64,000 nucleotides of DNA from Saprospiraceae bacterium (GCA_019694255.1 JAIBCI010000104.1:1-64000), one strand, 5' to 3'. Shown: positions 1 to 9,141, counted from the stretch's first letter. The notes: generated by a model not told the origin, from the letters alone. Program-made: numbers and translations.

Positions 1-182
1 TCTTTCTTTTTAATCTATAGCAGAAACTTAACAGACTTCTTCTAATCAAAAATAATATAGTTTACTTTAGTATTCATGTAATTGCAGTAAGAGTAATAGA
101 AGTAGAATAGTAAATAAATTATTTTAATATGATATAATACATATACATTAGCGCAACATTTCATGTATAATCTACTATCCTA
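1..182. other. AT-rich leader upstream of ftsK
   Basis: No ORF or RNA can be supported here. The stretch is very AT-rich and probably holds the ftsK promoter, but I find no clear TAnnTTTG box; the closest is TATAATCTAC just before the start codon. The upstream neighbour lies outside the window. Confidence 0.4.
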
Positions 183-2645
183 ATGGCGCGTTCAAAAAAC
201 AAAAAAGGCTCGTTTAAAGACCTTTGGATCCAATTCTGGAAGGATGAGCGTATCGGCAAAATCGCAGCGGTCAGCTGTTTTATGATTTCCATCTATCTCC
301 TTCTCTCCTGTACCTCTTATTTATTTACCTGGACCATCGACCAGGACAAGGTACTCCAGCATTCCTGGCGCATCCTGTTCAGACCACGTGTAGAAGTCAG
401 CAACTGGGTAGGACGACTGGGTGCACTCAGCTCCCACTACTTGTTTTACTATGGCTTTGGCATTGCCTCATTCCTGCTTATTCCTGTTGCCGTACATCTG
501 GGCTTCAGGCTTTTGAATAACCGTGGATGGTATAGTTTTCTGCGTTTTGTGACACACACTTTCCTGATCATGGCTTTCCTGTCCATGACACTGGATTTTA
601 TCTTAAGCGCCAACCCATTTCCTTTCGGAGGAGCTTTTGGCGCGCGATCCAACCAGGTCCTTAGTTCATTCCTGGGTTCACTGGGACTGGGTGTGACGCT
701 GATCTTTTCAATTTTAGGATTATTTATATGGTTTATCAACCCAAGCTTTCAAAGTCTACAATTACACACCGATTCAGGGCATATTAACTGGGGCGGCATA
801 TTTAATTTCAAATCCGGATCAGATGCTGATGGTGAAGCGGGAGACAAGGATAACAATCCGGAGAGCTTTTTCAAAAACGCCGCACCAACAGGCGCCAGAA
901 AGGATATTGATTTCGGCGAATCCGCGGAAGTGGGAGGATTGGCTGCCACTATTGGATTCCAATCCGATGAACTGATTGCAGAAACCCCAGTCTCCAATCT
1001 CTCACTTGAAATAGATGAGAGCCCTTCTCCCAATGATTTTTCGGCTGAGCCATTGCCGCGCACGGAACCACGCGTTCAGATTCCGAGTGTTATGGAAGTT
1101 GATGAAGACGAATGGGAACCCGAAGGACTTTCCCCGTATGACCCGAAAGCAGACCTTAGTACTTATACATTTCCTGATCTGGAGCTACTGAATAATTACG
1201 ACGATCAGAAGTTTGAAATAGACCGCAATGAACTTGAATCCAACAAGAATCAGATTATTGCCACCCTGCAGAACTATAAAATAGAAATTCAAAAAATCAA
1301 AGCCACCATCGGGCCAACCGTGACACTCTATGAGATTGTACCTGCGCCCGGTGTCAGAATATCCCGTATCAAGAGCCTTGAAGATGATATCGCATTGAGC
1401 CTGTCTGCACAGGGCATTCGTATCATCGCGCCCATCCCAGGCAGAGGAACCATCGGTATTGAAGTAGCCAACAAAAACAAACAGATTGTACCACTCAAAG
1501 AACTACTTCGCTCTGAGCGCTTTACCGATCCAAAAATGGAACTTCCCATTGCATTGGGCAAAAACATATCCAACGAGGTCGTCGTAGCCGATCTCACCAA
1601 GATGCCACACTTACTGATTGCCGGAGCTACCGGCCAGGGTAAATCAGTGGGAATCAACACGATCCTGATGTCACTGCTCTATCGCAAGCATCCGGCAGAA
1701 GTGAAGCTCGTACTGATTGATCCTAAAAAGGTAGAATTACCAATCTATACCGAGATAGAAAAACACTTTCTTGCACAGCTACCGAACCAGGAAGAAGCCA
1801 TTATTACTGACACCAGCAAGGTTATCTATACGCTCAATTCACTTTGCATTGAAATGGACCAGCGCTATGAATTGCTGAAAATGGCCCGCACGAGAAATAT
1901 CCTTGAATACAATGATAAATTCATTCGCCGCAGGTTGAATCCGGAGAAGGGACACAAACATCTCCCCTACATTGTCTTGATCATCGACGAATTTGCAGAT
2001 CTCATTATGACTGCCGGCAAGGAAGTCGAAATGCCCATCAGCAGACTGGCCCAGCTTGCGCGCGCAGTTGGAATACACCTGATCATCGCGACCCAGCGCC
2101 CTTCTGTTAAAATTATTACCGGACTGATCAAAGCAAACTTCCCTTCCAGAATGGCCTTTAAGGTCACTTCCAATATCGATTCAAGAACCATTCTCGATAC
2201 CGGTGGAGCAGAACGATTAATTGGCCGCGGAGACATGCTCTACAGCGTTGGCTCTGATGTCATTCGTCTGCAATGTGCATTTGTCGATACCCCGGAAGTA
2301 GAACGCGTCATCAAATCAATTGCCAAACAAAGATCCTACGGAACTCCTTACCTGCTGCCTGAATTCAAACAGGACGATGCGAATGGAGAAGAATCTGTTC
2401 TGAACGCTGACGAGATGGATGACATGTTGGCAGAAGCTGCACGTCTCGTTGTGCAAAGCCAGCATGGCAGCACCAGCATGATCCAGCGCAGACTGAAGCT
2501 CGGTTATAACCGCGCCGGCAGGATTATGGATCAAATGGAAAGTCTCGGCATCGTCAGTTCAAGTGAAGGCAGCAAACCCAGAGAAGTATTGGTGTTCAAC
2601 GAAGTTGAACTAGAGAATATATTATCCAAGTTCAAACGTTTTTAG
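183..2645 (+). CDS. ftsK: DNA translocase FtsK
   Basis: Septum-anchored double-stranded DNA pump that clears and aligns chromosome termini at division. The 820-residue protein has hydrophobic membrane segments within residues about 25-185, a short acidic linker (about 200-330), and the RecA-like motor with Walker A GATGQGKS at 481-488 and Walker B LIIDEFADL near 601. It ends in a winged-helix gamma domain (about 760-815), the part that reads oriented chromosomal motifs in characterised FtsK proteins. The ATG at 183 gives a basic N-terminus leading into the first membrane helix. It is followed by a strong hairpin terminator at 2701, so it is probably transcribed alone. Length and domain order are normal for the family; the linker is much shorter than in E. 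coli, as in SpoIIIE-like members. Confidence 0.97.
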   Translation: MARSKNKKGSFKDLWIQFWKDERIGKIAAVSCFMISIYLLLSCTSYLFTWTIDQDKVLQHSWRILFRPRVEVSNWVGRLGALSSHYLFYYGFGIASFLLIPVAVHLGFRLLNNRGWYSFLRFVTHTFLIMAFLSMTLDFILSANPFPFGGAFGARSNQVLSSFLGSLGLGVTLIFSILGLFIWFINPSFQSLQLHTDSGHINWGGIFNFKSGSDADGEAGDKDNNPESFFKNAAPTGARKDIDFGESAEVGGLAATIGFQSDELIAETPVSNLSLEIDESPSPNDFSAEPLPRTEPRVQIPSVMEVDEDEWEPEGLSPYDPKADLSTYTFPDLELLNNYDDQKFEIDRNELESNKNQIIATLQNYKIEIQKIKATIGPTVTLYEIVPAPGVRISRIKSLEDDIALSLSAQGIRIIAPIPGRGTIGIEVANKNKQIVPLKELLRSERFTDPKMELPIALGKNISNEVVVADLTKMPHLLIAGATGQGKSVGINTILMSLLYRKHPAEVKLVLIDPKKVELPIYTEIEKHFLAQLPNQEEAIITDTSKVIYTLNSLCIEMDQRYELLKMARTRNILEYNDKFIRRRLNPEKGHKHLPYIVLIIDEFADLIMTAGKEVEMPISRLAQLARAVGIHLIIATQRPSVKIITGLIKANFPSRMAFKVTSNIDSRTILDTGGAERLIGRGDMLYSVGSDVIRLQCAFVDTPEVERVIKSIAKQRSYGTPYLLPEFKQDDANGEESVLNADEMDDMLAEAARLVVQSQHGSTSMIQRRLKLGYNRAGRIMDQMESLGIVSSSEGSKPREVLVFNEVELENILSKFKRF

Positions 2646-2700
2646 CAATTTTTCAACCACCTCAGCTGCAAACGTGCAGTTGAGAATGATAGTAGATTTT

Positions 2701-2730
2701 AAGCCCCGGCGCCACCGGGGCTTATTTTTT
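2701..2730 (+). terminator. Rho-independent terminator of ftsK
   Basis: AAGCCCCGG (2701-2709), loop CGCCA, CCGGGGCTT (2715-2723), then ATTTTTT. A perfect 9-bp GC-rich stem with a U-tract, 55 bases after the ftsK stop codon. Confidence 0.9.
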
Positions 2731-2731
2731 A

Positions 2732-2739
2732 TATTTTTG
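2732..2739 (+). promoter_or_regulatory. Candidate -7 box (TATTTTTG) for rarA
   Basis: Matches the Bacteroidota -7 consensus TAnnTTTG exactly. It lies directly behind the ftsK terminator U-tract and ends only 4 bases before the rarA ATG at 2744. It could be a chance match in a T-rich stretch; if used, the transcript would be almost leaderless. Confidence 0.4.
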
Positions 2740-2743
2740 ATTC

Positions 2744-4006
2744 ATGATTCCTCTCGCTGAAAGAATGAGACCCCGCACCTTGCAGCATGTTATGGGACAA
2801 GCTCAACTTACCGGTCCCGGTAAAGTACTCTCTGATGCCATTAGAACCGGTTACCTGCCTTCCATCATTCTTTGGGGTCCTCCAGGTGTGGGCAAAACAA
2901 CCATCGCACATCTCATCGGGCATGAACTTGCAAGACCCGTATTTACATTATCAGCAATCTCTGCCGGGGTGCGGGAAGTCCGGGAAGTGATCGCCCTTGC
3001 AGAAAAAAGCAGAGAAGAGCGCGGTGCCACACCTATCCTTTTTATCGATGAGATCCATCGTTTCAATAAGGGTCAGCAGGATGCATTGCTTGGCGCCGTT
3101 GAAAAGGGGCAGGTAACGCTTGTTGGCGCCACCACTGAAAATCCATCCTTTGAAGTTAACAACGCATTGCTTAGCCGGGCTCAGGTCTATGTCTTGAATC
3201 CTCTTGACGATGAGAGCCTACTCTCAATAACACATCGAATTATCCGTGAAGATGAGTTATTCAGTACGAAGTCCGTAGAGCTTAAAGAGACTACCGCACT
3301 ATTTGAATTATCCGGAGGCGATGCACGCAAGCTTTGTAATATCATGGAAATGATTGGTTATTCTCCCGGCATGGAAATTCAGGTTACCGATGAACTTGTT
3401 CGTAATCTTGTAAGTCAGAATATCGCGCAATATGACAAGGGCGGTGAATTGCATTACGATATCATTTCGGCATTCATCAAATCGGTCCGGGGATCTGATC
3501 CAAACGCAGCTTTGTATTGGTTTGCCCGCATGTTACAGGGTGGAGAAGATCCAAATTTTATTTGCCGCCGGTTGGTTATACTGGCCTGTGAAGATATTGG
3601 CCTCGCCAATCCCAATGCTTTGCTCATTGCGCAAGCCGCACAGCAGGCAGTACATCTTATCGGCTGGCCTGAAGGGCGAATTGTGCTCAGTGAAGCAATC
3701 ATTTATCTGGCCAGTTCTCCTAAATCCAACAGCGCCTATCTGGCTGTGGAAAACGCGATTGCCGCAGCAACGAAACATCCAAAAGAACCAGTACCGCTGC
3801 ATCTTCGCAATCCGGTGACCACGCTGATGAAAAAATTTGACTACGGAAAAAACTACCAATACGGACATCAGTATAAAGGCAACTTTATTCCACAGCAATA
3901 CCTGCCAGATGCCCTACGCGAAGATAAATACTATGAACCCGGTGAAAATGCCACGGAAAATAAGATCCTAGAAAACCTTAAGAATTGGTGGAAAGATAAA
4001 TATTGA
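2744..4006 (+). CDS. rarA: Replication-associated recombination protein A (RarA/MgsA)
   Basis: AAA+ ATPase of the RarA/MgsA/WRNIP1 family, which acts at stalled replication forks and shares its fold with clamp-loader subunits. Of 420 residues, the N-terminal PLAERMRP and GQ motifs are typical of the family, Walker A GPPGVGKT is at 45-52, and Walker B LFIDEIHRFNKGQQD is near 98. The C-terminal half holds the family's tetramerisation region, with a conserved RGSDPNAALYW-type segment. The ATG at 2744 is chosen because the conserved PLAERMRP begins at residue 3; an internal ATG at 2765 would remove it. The downstream neighbour on the opposite strand ends at 4018, leaving only 11 bases between the convergent genes. 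Confidence 0.95.
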   Translation: MIPLAERMRPRTLQHVMGQAQLTGPGKVLSDAIRTGYLPSIILWGPPGVGKTTIAHLIGHELARPVFTLSAISAGVREVREVIALAEKSREERGATPILFIDEIHRFNKGQQDALLGAVEKGQVTLVGATTENPSFEVNNALLSRAQVYVLNPLDDESLLSITHRIIREDELFSTKSVELKETTALFELSGGDARKLCNIMEMIGYSPGMEIQVTDELVRNLVSQNIAQYDKGGELHYDIISAFIKSVRGSDPNAALYWFARMLQGGEDPNFICRRLVILACEDIGLANPNALLIAQAAQQAVHLIGWPEGRIVLSEAIIYLASSPKSNSAYLAVENAIAAATKHPKEPVPLHLRNPVTTLMKKFDYGKNYQYGHQYKGNFIPQQYLPDALREDKYYEPGENATENKILENLKNWWKDKY

Positions 4007-4017
4007 TATGGCACAGA

Positions 4018-5292
4018 CTATTTGCAATCATCCACTCTGTTCCAGGCTCCGGGCCGACTAATCTTGGGTTCCACACGTTTCCATCCTGCATTGTATTCCT
4101 GAAATTCGTTGGTATTGTTGCTGAGAATAAACTCTGCAGAACCGACCGTCAGATTAGCTGAACCCGATCCACCGAAGCAGACCGAACCATTACCTGTTGA
4201 TAAATAAACACCCATATTGAGGGTGCGGTCACAAATATATTGAAATCCATCTTTCAGCGTAAACACGGCGCGCATCTGTTCATAGGGCGTGCTCTTATTG
4301 AAATTTGCCCAAAGTACATTTCCCGAAGGATCAATTGCTGACCGGAGCATTCCGCCACTGTGACCATACGAGTCCGCTACCAGTACAATATTTCCTTTAG
4401 AATCGAAAGTTGCAGCTTTTATTCCTTGCTCCTGATTCGTCTGATAAGTCTTTGACCAGATAATTTTACCACCTTTGTCGGTCTTCACAACCAGCAGATC
4501 TGTTCTGTTGGCAAGATTCCGCGAACGCCCGCAGAAATATAATTCCCCTCCGGAGGATTCAAGTACTTTATTAAAGTCCACATCAAGGAACTGCTCACGA
4601 TCGACCAGAAATTTCACCTGATAAGCAAGCTCACCCTGGACTGTAAAACGCATAACGGAAATCATGTAATATTTCTTATGGGTTCCTCCATCGATGTATG
4701 CACCTTTCTGTTTGAAACAGGTCAGAAAATCACCATTACGCAGCGCCACAATATCTGACATCACGTCAATCATATCGACTTTACGATTCCACATCACCTT
4801 ACCTTCCTGATTGATCAAAGTAAATACGCCATAGTAGGGAGACCATGCTGAAGGAGCCTTGGAGAGCACTACCACATTACCTTTACTATCTGCGCAAAGT
4901 GCGGGTTCTTCAAAGGGCATCAGGCTGTCGGCACGCAACAACCATTTAAGTTCCAAATTATTACCAAAACCGGCCACCATAGAAGCTTTATCTTCAAATC
5001 CATATCCACTTGAAACGATTTGCCCGGCAGCCAATCCCAACTTCTCCAAACGAAAAGCATTCTGTCCGTCACCCAGACCGATCACTTGATCTGCTTCCCC
5101 CTTCGCATTCAACCTAAGAAGAACACCTTCTTTGCTTGCTCCGGTCGAACTTTCACCACAAATCAACAGGCTCTGATCACTCAGTCGCAATGCATCTGTA
5201 GTGATGCCTTTATTCTCGAAATGAAAGGCTTTCTGGCCACCTGAGTAATGGGTGCAGGAAGCTGCAATCACAAATAGAATCACGAATCTCAT
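4018..5292 (-). CDS. Putative lipoprotein with repeat-propeller-like body, function unknown
   Basis: I do not recognise a named family. The preferred start (5292) gives MRFVILFVIAASC, a signal peptide ending in a lipobox-like Cys, so the protein is probably membrane-anchored. The body of about 424 residues shows recurring pieces of the form 'GD...IVLVADS', 'KGNVVVLSKAPS' and 'WSKTY', resembling the beta-strand repeats of SBBP/PQQ-like propellers often seen in Bacteroidota secreted proteins. A longer reading from 5316 is open, but that ATG falls just beyond a -7-like box (5307-5314), which supports the shorter start. No catalytic motif is visible. Confidence 0.7.
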   Translation of the reverse strand: MRFVILFVIAASCTHYSGGQKAFHFENKGITTDALRLSDQSLLICGESSTGASKEGVLLRLNAKGEADQVIGLGDGQNAFRLEKLGLAAGQIVSSGYGFEDKASMVAGFGNNLELKWLLRADSLMPFEEPALCADSKGNVVVLSKAPSAWSPYYGVFTLINQEGKVMWNRKVDMIDVMSDIVALRNGDFLTCFKQKGAYIDGGTHKKYYMISVMRFTVQGELAYQVKFLVDREQFLDVDFNKVLESSGGELYFCGRSRNLANRTDLLVVKTDKGGKIIWSKTYQTNQEQGIKAATFDSKGNIVLVADSYGHSGGMLRSAIDPSGNVLWANFNKSTPYEQMRAVFTLKDGFQYICDRTLNMGVYLSTGNGSVCFGGSGSANLTVGSAEFILSNNTNEFQEYNAGWKRVEPKISRPGAWNRVDDCK

Positions 5293-5306
5293 AACCGCAT
5301 TTTCCG

Positions 5307-5314
5307 CAAATATC
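5307..5314 (-). promoter_or_regulatory. Candidate -7 box for the 4018-5292 gene
   Basis: Read on the minus strand it is GATATTTG, 7 of 8 to TATATTTG in the TAnnTTTG pattern. It ends 14 bases before the ATG at 5292, a spacing similar to other genes in this window. Confidence 0.45.
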
Positions 5315-5375
5315 ATGAATTTTTATAATATAAGAAGATGTTACCTGTTTCCGATTCCTTAAATGTTACTTCTCG

Positions 5376-6113
5376 TTATTGATTGATTGACGGTGGATCA
5401 GGAATATTGGTCGTAATGCCAGCCGGTTTGACAGCCAGTCTTGAAAAAATAAAGTAGAATAACAAAATGTGTATGGTTCCAAAGATTTCAAATCCAATCA
5501 GGTGATATGGGAATCCTCCTGTAACCAGCGGATTATCAACCTTCGGAGGTTCGCATAAATAGATATAGTTTGAATGCAGAAAGTAATTTGTCATACCTAC
5601 TGAAAACAGCAAAACGTGCGCTACGATCCATATTCTGAAAAAGGCACGGTGGCGAAGTCGAAGACCCACGACATAATATAAATAAATGGGTGTGAGAATA
5701 ATCGTAGCATGTGCGATGTAATAATCCAAAAAGAGGTATGGTGAATAACCATGCGTCATTTCAGGCGTAATAATACTTTGAACAGCACCGCCAATTCCCA
5801 ACAGCAATAGAAACTCAAAAACCGAGGCATTGAGCGTGTACAAAGCAAAAATTGAGCACAGGTAAGAAATGCCGCAAAGATGCAATGGCAGACTATCCGC
5901 GAGATGGAATGCGTCATTATACCAAAGATAACCGTAGAAAAACAGCTCCCGCATCAGCAAGAGCATTGCGAATCCCTTTCGGAACGAATATTCTCTCTCA
6001 GCCCTACGGAAGAAAAACCCAAGCCAGATGACCAAAGCGATATAGATCACCGATCCTGAAAACCCTACCCACCAAAGGCCTGAATTCATTCCTACCAAAA
6101 AATGGTCGCGCAT
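5376..6113 (-). CDS. TIGR02206/YwaF-type integral membrane protein
   Basis: A 245-residue polytopic membrane protein with about six or seven hydrophobic segments spread over its length. The pattern ADSLPLHLCGISYLCSIFALY in the third segment, followed by a GGAVQSIITPE-type helix and conserved His/Asn residues (HAT, NYF), is typical of the TIGR02206 (B. subtilis YwaF) family, whose function is not established. The start at 6113 places the first helix near residue 10. There is no close co-oriented partner: the next minus gene begins 59 bases beyond the stop, and the gene upstream ends 88 bases away. Confidence 0.8.
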   Translation of the reverse strand: MRDHFLVGMNSGLWWVGFSGSVIYIALVIWLGFFFRRAEREYSFRKGFAMLLLMRELFFYGYLWYNDAFHLADSLPLHLCGISYLCSIFALYTLNASVFEFLLLLGIGGAVQSIITPEMTHGYSPYLFLDYYIAHATIILTPIYLYYVVGLRLRHRAFFRIWIVAHVLLFSVGMTNYFLHSNYIYLCEPPKVDNPLVTGGFPYHLIGFEIFGTIHILLFYFIFSRLAVKPAGITTNIPDPPSINQ

Positions 6114-6201
6114 ACCCTGGCGAAATTAATTAAATATAACCAAGTGCTAAAAATTTTATACTTAGTCTGCATGACTAAGGTCCTATCGACGGATTGCGCA
6201 T

Positions 6202-6840
6202 TTAACGTGCGGGCGATGACTGCAATAACCCTGGTATAAATTCACCTAGAATTTCTTCGGGATGCATATAATAACGCATCTTAAACTTCCGGTAAGCATC
6301 ATTAGCTGATGAGGCGGAGGAGACATAGGCAGACCAGTCCAAAAGCTCCGCTCCTAAGCCGTGAGCGATTGCAACCTTGTCTGTCTCTCTTTCGAACTTG
6401 CGGTGATAATGTCGGTTGAGATAACGAAGGCCGTACCATGCCAGTTGTTTGTTGGACATTTTTTCAAAACACACGATATGGGCCAATTCATGCCCGATAA
6501 GTCCTGTCCATGCATGATCAGGCACCTCACAGATTACAATGCCATTGTGGTTTTCGCAGTAATTGTCAACCCATACCGTGTATTGCCTGTGTCCCTTTGG
6601 AAAAAGGGACTTTAAATCCGGTCTGGTCTGCATGGTAGTTTTAATATTACGGTACTTGAACTTAATATCTACCTCCTTTAGTTCCGGATAATGCGACAGT
6701 GCGTAAGAAACTGCTCTCGCTAGAAAAACAGGACTGACGCAATGTTCAACATGACATAAACCTGCAGGTCCATTGCAATCATAACATTGCGCATAACAAA
6801 ATTGTAGAACAATCAAGTTTAGTAAGATCGCAACACGCAT
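6202..6840 (-). CDS. Secreted putative zinc metallopeptidase (HExxH)
   Basis: A 212-residue protein with a clear signal peptide (MRVAILLNLIVLQFCYAQ). It carries the zinc-protease signature GHELAHI (His117, Glu118, His121). A later FERETDKVAIAHGL stretch at about 149-162 could supply the third ligand in the way SprT/M48-like proteins use a downstream Glu or Asp. The mature N-terminus is Cys-rich (CYDCNGPAGLCHVEHC), suggesting disulfides and an extracytoplasmic location. I cannot name a family beyond 'HExxH peptidase-like'. It stands alone with about 60-80 bases of leader; two TAATTTTG boxes lie upstream at 6909 and 6928. Confidence 0.7.
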   Translation of the reverse strand: MRVAILLNLIVLQFCYAQCYDCNGPAGLCHVEHCVSPVFLARAVSYALSHYPELKEVDIKFKYRNIKTTMQTRPDLKSLFPKGHRQYTVWVDNYCENHNGIVICEVPDHAWTGLIGHELAHIVCFEKMSNKQLAWYGLRYLNRHYHRKFERETDKVAIAHGLGAELLDWSAYVSSASSANDAYRKFKMRYYMHPEEILGEFIPGLLQSSPAR

Positions 6841-6906
6841 CGAGCTGTCTCCGCGATTTAATTATTGGAATTGTACATAAAATACCACCCAGAATCTAAT
6901 GACCAA

Positions 6907-6936
6907 TGCAAAATTAGCTTTTCAGTGCAAAATTAG
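6907..6936 (-). repeat. Direct repeat of TGCAAAATTAG with two -7-like boxes
   Basis: TGCAAAATTAG occurs at 6907-6917 and again at 6926-6936, a 19-base period. On the minus strand each copy contains TAATTTTG, a full match to TAnnTTTG, so the repeat may be a tandem promoter for the metallopeptidase gene that starts at 6840. Confidence 0.45.
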
Positions 6937-7007
6937 TGGATAAATATGTGTAATAATCCAGCCCAACTCACCGATTGACGAGACTTTGGGTTACTGGAAA
7001 ACAATAG

Positions 7008-9074
7008 TTATCGGCTAATAACCAGAATTCCTGCATGATTATCCGCATCTAGAATGTATCCACCTTCCGGCAGATCCTCCAAAGTAACTGATTTATCAAC
7101 ACCCTGTTTAAGAATAACACCACCCAAAGAACTAATCCGGTAATGCGTCAAATCACTGAAGAGTACAATATCTTTTGCTGGATTTGGATAAAATAAAGGT
7201 CTTATATTATTTTTAAGTGTATTATCAATAACTCCACCCAAGTCTGGAAGACTATATCTTTTTAGCCAACTCCAATGATAAGTCGCAGCATGCAAAGGAT
7301 GGTTAATACCATTCGGATACTCATGCTCCATATTTTTAACTTCTACAAGATAAAACACATTAAGAGGATCATTGACCTTCCCTTTTAAGATCGCCGCAAC
7401 AACATTATTGGTATCCCCAATTGTTTGGTAATTTGAAGATTCCAGATCAAATGCATTGATATAAGGCACAACCTGCTTGCCATAAAGTTGCGGGTATTTA
7501 GTATATAAAGGACCAAAACCCATTGGAACAGATTTATCATTGATGCCTAATCCATCCAGGATATGCTGATCCATATTTCCAAACATGTTCATGACCGGAA
7601 GTTTTCTTTTAGGAATCAATACGGTGTCTACTGGCAAAGACCCCCCTCCTCCTACGCCAATACTGGCAGCAATTTTGTCGCCCATTTCCAAACCACATCT
7701 TGTCGCCATTTCACCGCCGTTAGAAAATCCGACGGTATAAATTCTTCGTGGATCAACAGGAAACTCTTTAGAGACTTGTTCTAAGATTGTTTTTACGAAC
7801 AAAACGTCATCTTTCAATTCCTGTCCTTCACATAAAGGATCACCACTTTGTGGATACACAACAAACTTAGTTGACATTTTTTGAACGCCATTCTCAAGGA
7901 CACAATAATTCAGCGCAGAAGGATAAACAACAATAAAATTTTGTGTATCTGCCACTTCATTCCATCCGGATATATTGTAGAACAAATTTCCATCCTGACC
8001 CGATCCGTGAAAGAAAACAACCATTGGAACGGTTGTAGTACTGTCATAATTTGCAGGAACATGAATAAAATATTCCCGATCTACATCTTGTACTTTGGTT
8101 ACTCTTCTTATTTTTCTTCCTTTAACATTAGCCGAAGAATCGATTAATGTAAATTGCTGAAGCCATTCCCAGTGCTTAACTGGTGCCCAATTTGGGTAGC
8201 CATGTCCAAGATTCTTTACAAAAATATATTTGAACTCGTGGGTATCTTTAGGATCCTCCGGGTAATAGGTGGTTAATAATGCAAAGTTGGTATCGCCAAC
8301 AATTTTGCTATGTTCTGACTTCAAAGAAAAGTTTCTAATACAATTATTGGCTATTCTAAAATGCTTGCCATTCAAATATTTTAGCCCCGGAGTAGAAATA
8401 AGTGTATCAAACAAATTCATCGGAACTGGAGGATATTCAGGCCCAACGTTTCCCGGACCGTAATCTAAATTTCCAACCTCAAATAAATATGGAATTTTAC
8501 GCTTTGGCGTATAAAAAGTGTCCGTAAAAAATGCCGATGCATTGCTACAAACAGCTGCCAAAACATCACTCATTTCTATACTGCACTTTGCAGCCATTGA
8601 TCCACCATTACTAAATCCATTCAAATAGACCCGATGCACATCAATACTATATTTTGTCGAAACTTCCTGTAAAACCTTTCTCAAGAATTTGACATCATCT
8701 TTTGGATTTTCACCTGATTGAAAATCCCAATCAGCATCAGGCTGTGTATTCCACTTCGTTATTGTCTTATATTCACCATTATCGATAATCCTATATCTCA
8801 GCGACGAGGGAAATACGGCTATAAAACCTTCCTTGTTACTCATCTCAACCCATCCAGATGTTGCATACATTAATTCACCGTCACCGCTGGTACCGTGCAG
8901 CATAAAAACCACTGGGACCTTCTTAGAACTATCATATGTTGAAGGAACATGTACAATATATTCCCTTTTAACACTATCCACCACCGTATTGTAAGTAAAC
9001 TTCTGAGCCATAAGACCAGAAGCAAAGAAAACTGAACAAAGAATAACCCTTCCGAATAATTGAATTTCTTTCAT
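7008..9074 (-). CDS. Secreted tandem-domain esterase (PHB-depolymerase/LpqC-like) with T9SS sorting domain
   Basis: A 688-residue exported protein: signal peptide (about 1-23), two successive alpha/beta-hydrolase domains of the poly(3-hydroxybutyrate) depolymerase/LpqC/feruloyl-esterase type (about 28-310 and 325-610), and a C-terminal T9SS type A sorting domain beginning near YPNPAKD. Each hydrolase copy has HVPxxYDS, an oxyanion HG(T/S)G motif, the nucleophile elbow GFSNGG (Ser155 and Ser451) and a late H(G/E)YPN motif (His291 in the first copy) likely to hold the catalytic His. The copies have diverged but both keep their catalytic motifs. Substrate is unknown; short polyesters or acetylated/feruloylated polysaccharides are family options. 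It faces the two-component genes across a palindromic operator candidate. Confidence 0.88.
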   Translation of the reverse strand: MKEIQLFGRVILCSVFFASGLMAQKFTYNTVVDSVKREYIVHVPSTYDSSKKVPVVFMLHGTSGDGELMYATSGWVEMSNKEGFIAVFPSSLRYRIIDNGEYKTITKWNTQPDADWDFQSGENPKDDVKFLRKVLQEVSTKYSIDVHRVYLNGFSNGGSMAAKCSIEMSDVLAAVCSNASAFFTDTFYTPKRKIPYLFEVGNLDYGPGNVGPEYPPVPMNLFDTLISTPGLKYLNGKHFRIANNCIRNFSLKSEHSKIVGDTNFALLTTYYPEDPKDTHEFKYIFVKNLGHGYPNWAPVKHWEWLQQFTLIDSSANVKGRKIRRVTKVQDVDREYFIHVPANYDSTTTVPMVVFFHGSGQDGNLFYNISGWNEVADTQNFIVVYPSALNYCVLENGVQKMSTKFVVYPQSGDPLCEGQELKDDVLFVKTILEQVSKEFPVDPRRIYTVGFSNGGEMATRCGLEMGDKIAASIGVGGGGSLPVDTVLIPKRKLPVMNMFGNMDQHILDGLGINDKSVPMGFGPLYTKYPQLYGKQVVPYINAFDLESSNYQTIGDTNNVVAAILKGKVNDPLNVFYLVEVKNMEHEYPNGINHPLHAATYHWSWLKRYSLPDLGGVIDNTLKNNIRPLFYPNPAKDIVLFSDLTHYRISSLGGVILKQGVDKSVTLEDLPEGGYILDADNHAGILVISR

Positions 9075-9095
9075 CGATTAATAAAATTTGAATAG

Positions 9096-9103
9096 CAAAA
9101 TTA
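9096..9103 (-). promoter_or_regulatory. Candidate -7 box (TAATTTTG) for the tandem esterase
   Basis: The minus-strand reading is TAATTTTG, a full TAnnTTTG match, ending 21 bases before the ATG at 9074. The palindrome at 9124-9141 is centred about 40 bases upstream of the expected transcription start. Confidence 0.6.
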
Positions 9104-9123
9104 GTTATGAAAAGAGACCTCGC

Positions 9124-9141
9124 ACTACCCGTACGGGTAGT
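9124..9141. promoter_or_regulatory. Perfect 18-bp palindrome, candidate response-regulator operator
   Basis: ACTACCCGTACGGGTAGT is its own reverse complement. The half-site TACCCGT fits 6 of 7 positions of the TACYYMT heptamer known for NarL, and the neighbouring regulator has a NarL/LuxR-type HTH. No U-tract follows that would make it a normal terminator. Its centre sits near -41 for the esterase promoter and about -95 for the kinase promoter. Confidence 0.6.

Noticed and set aside
9124-9141. The palindrome as a terminator of the kinase or esterase
   Set aside because: It is upstream of both genes' starts, and no T-run of useful length follows on either strand.
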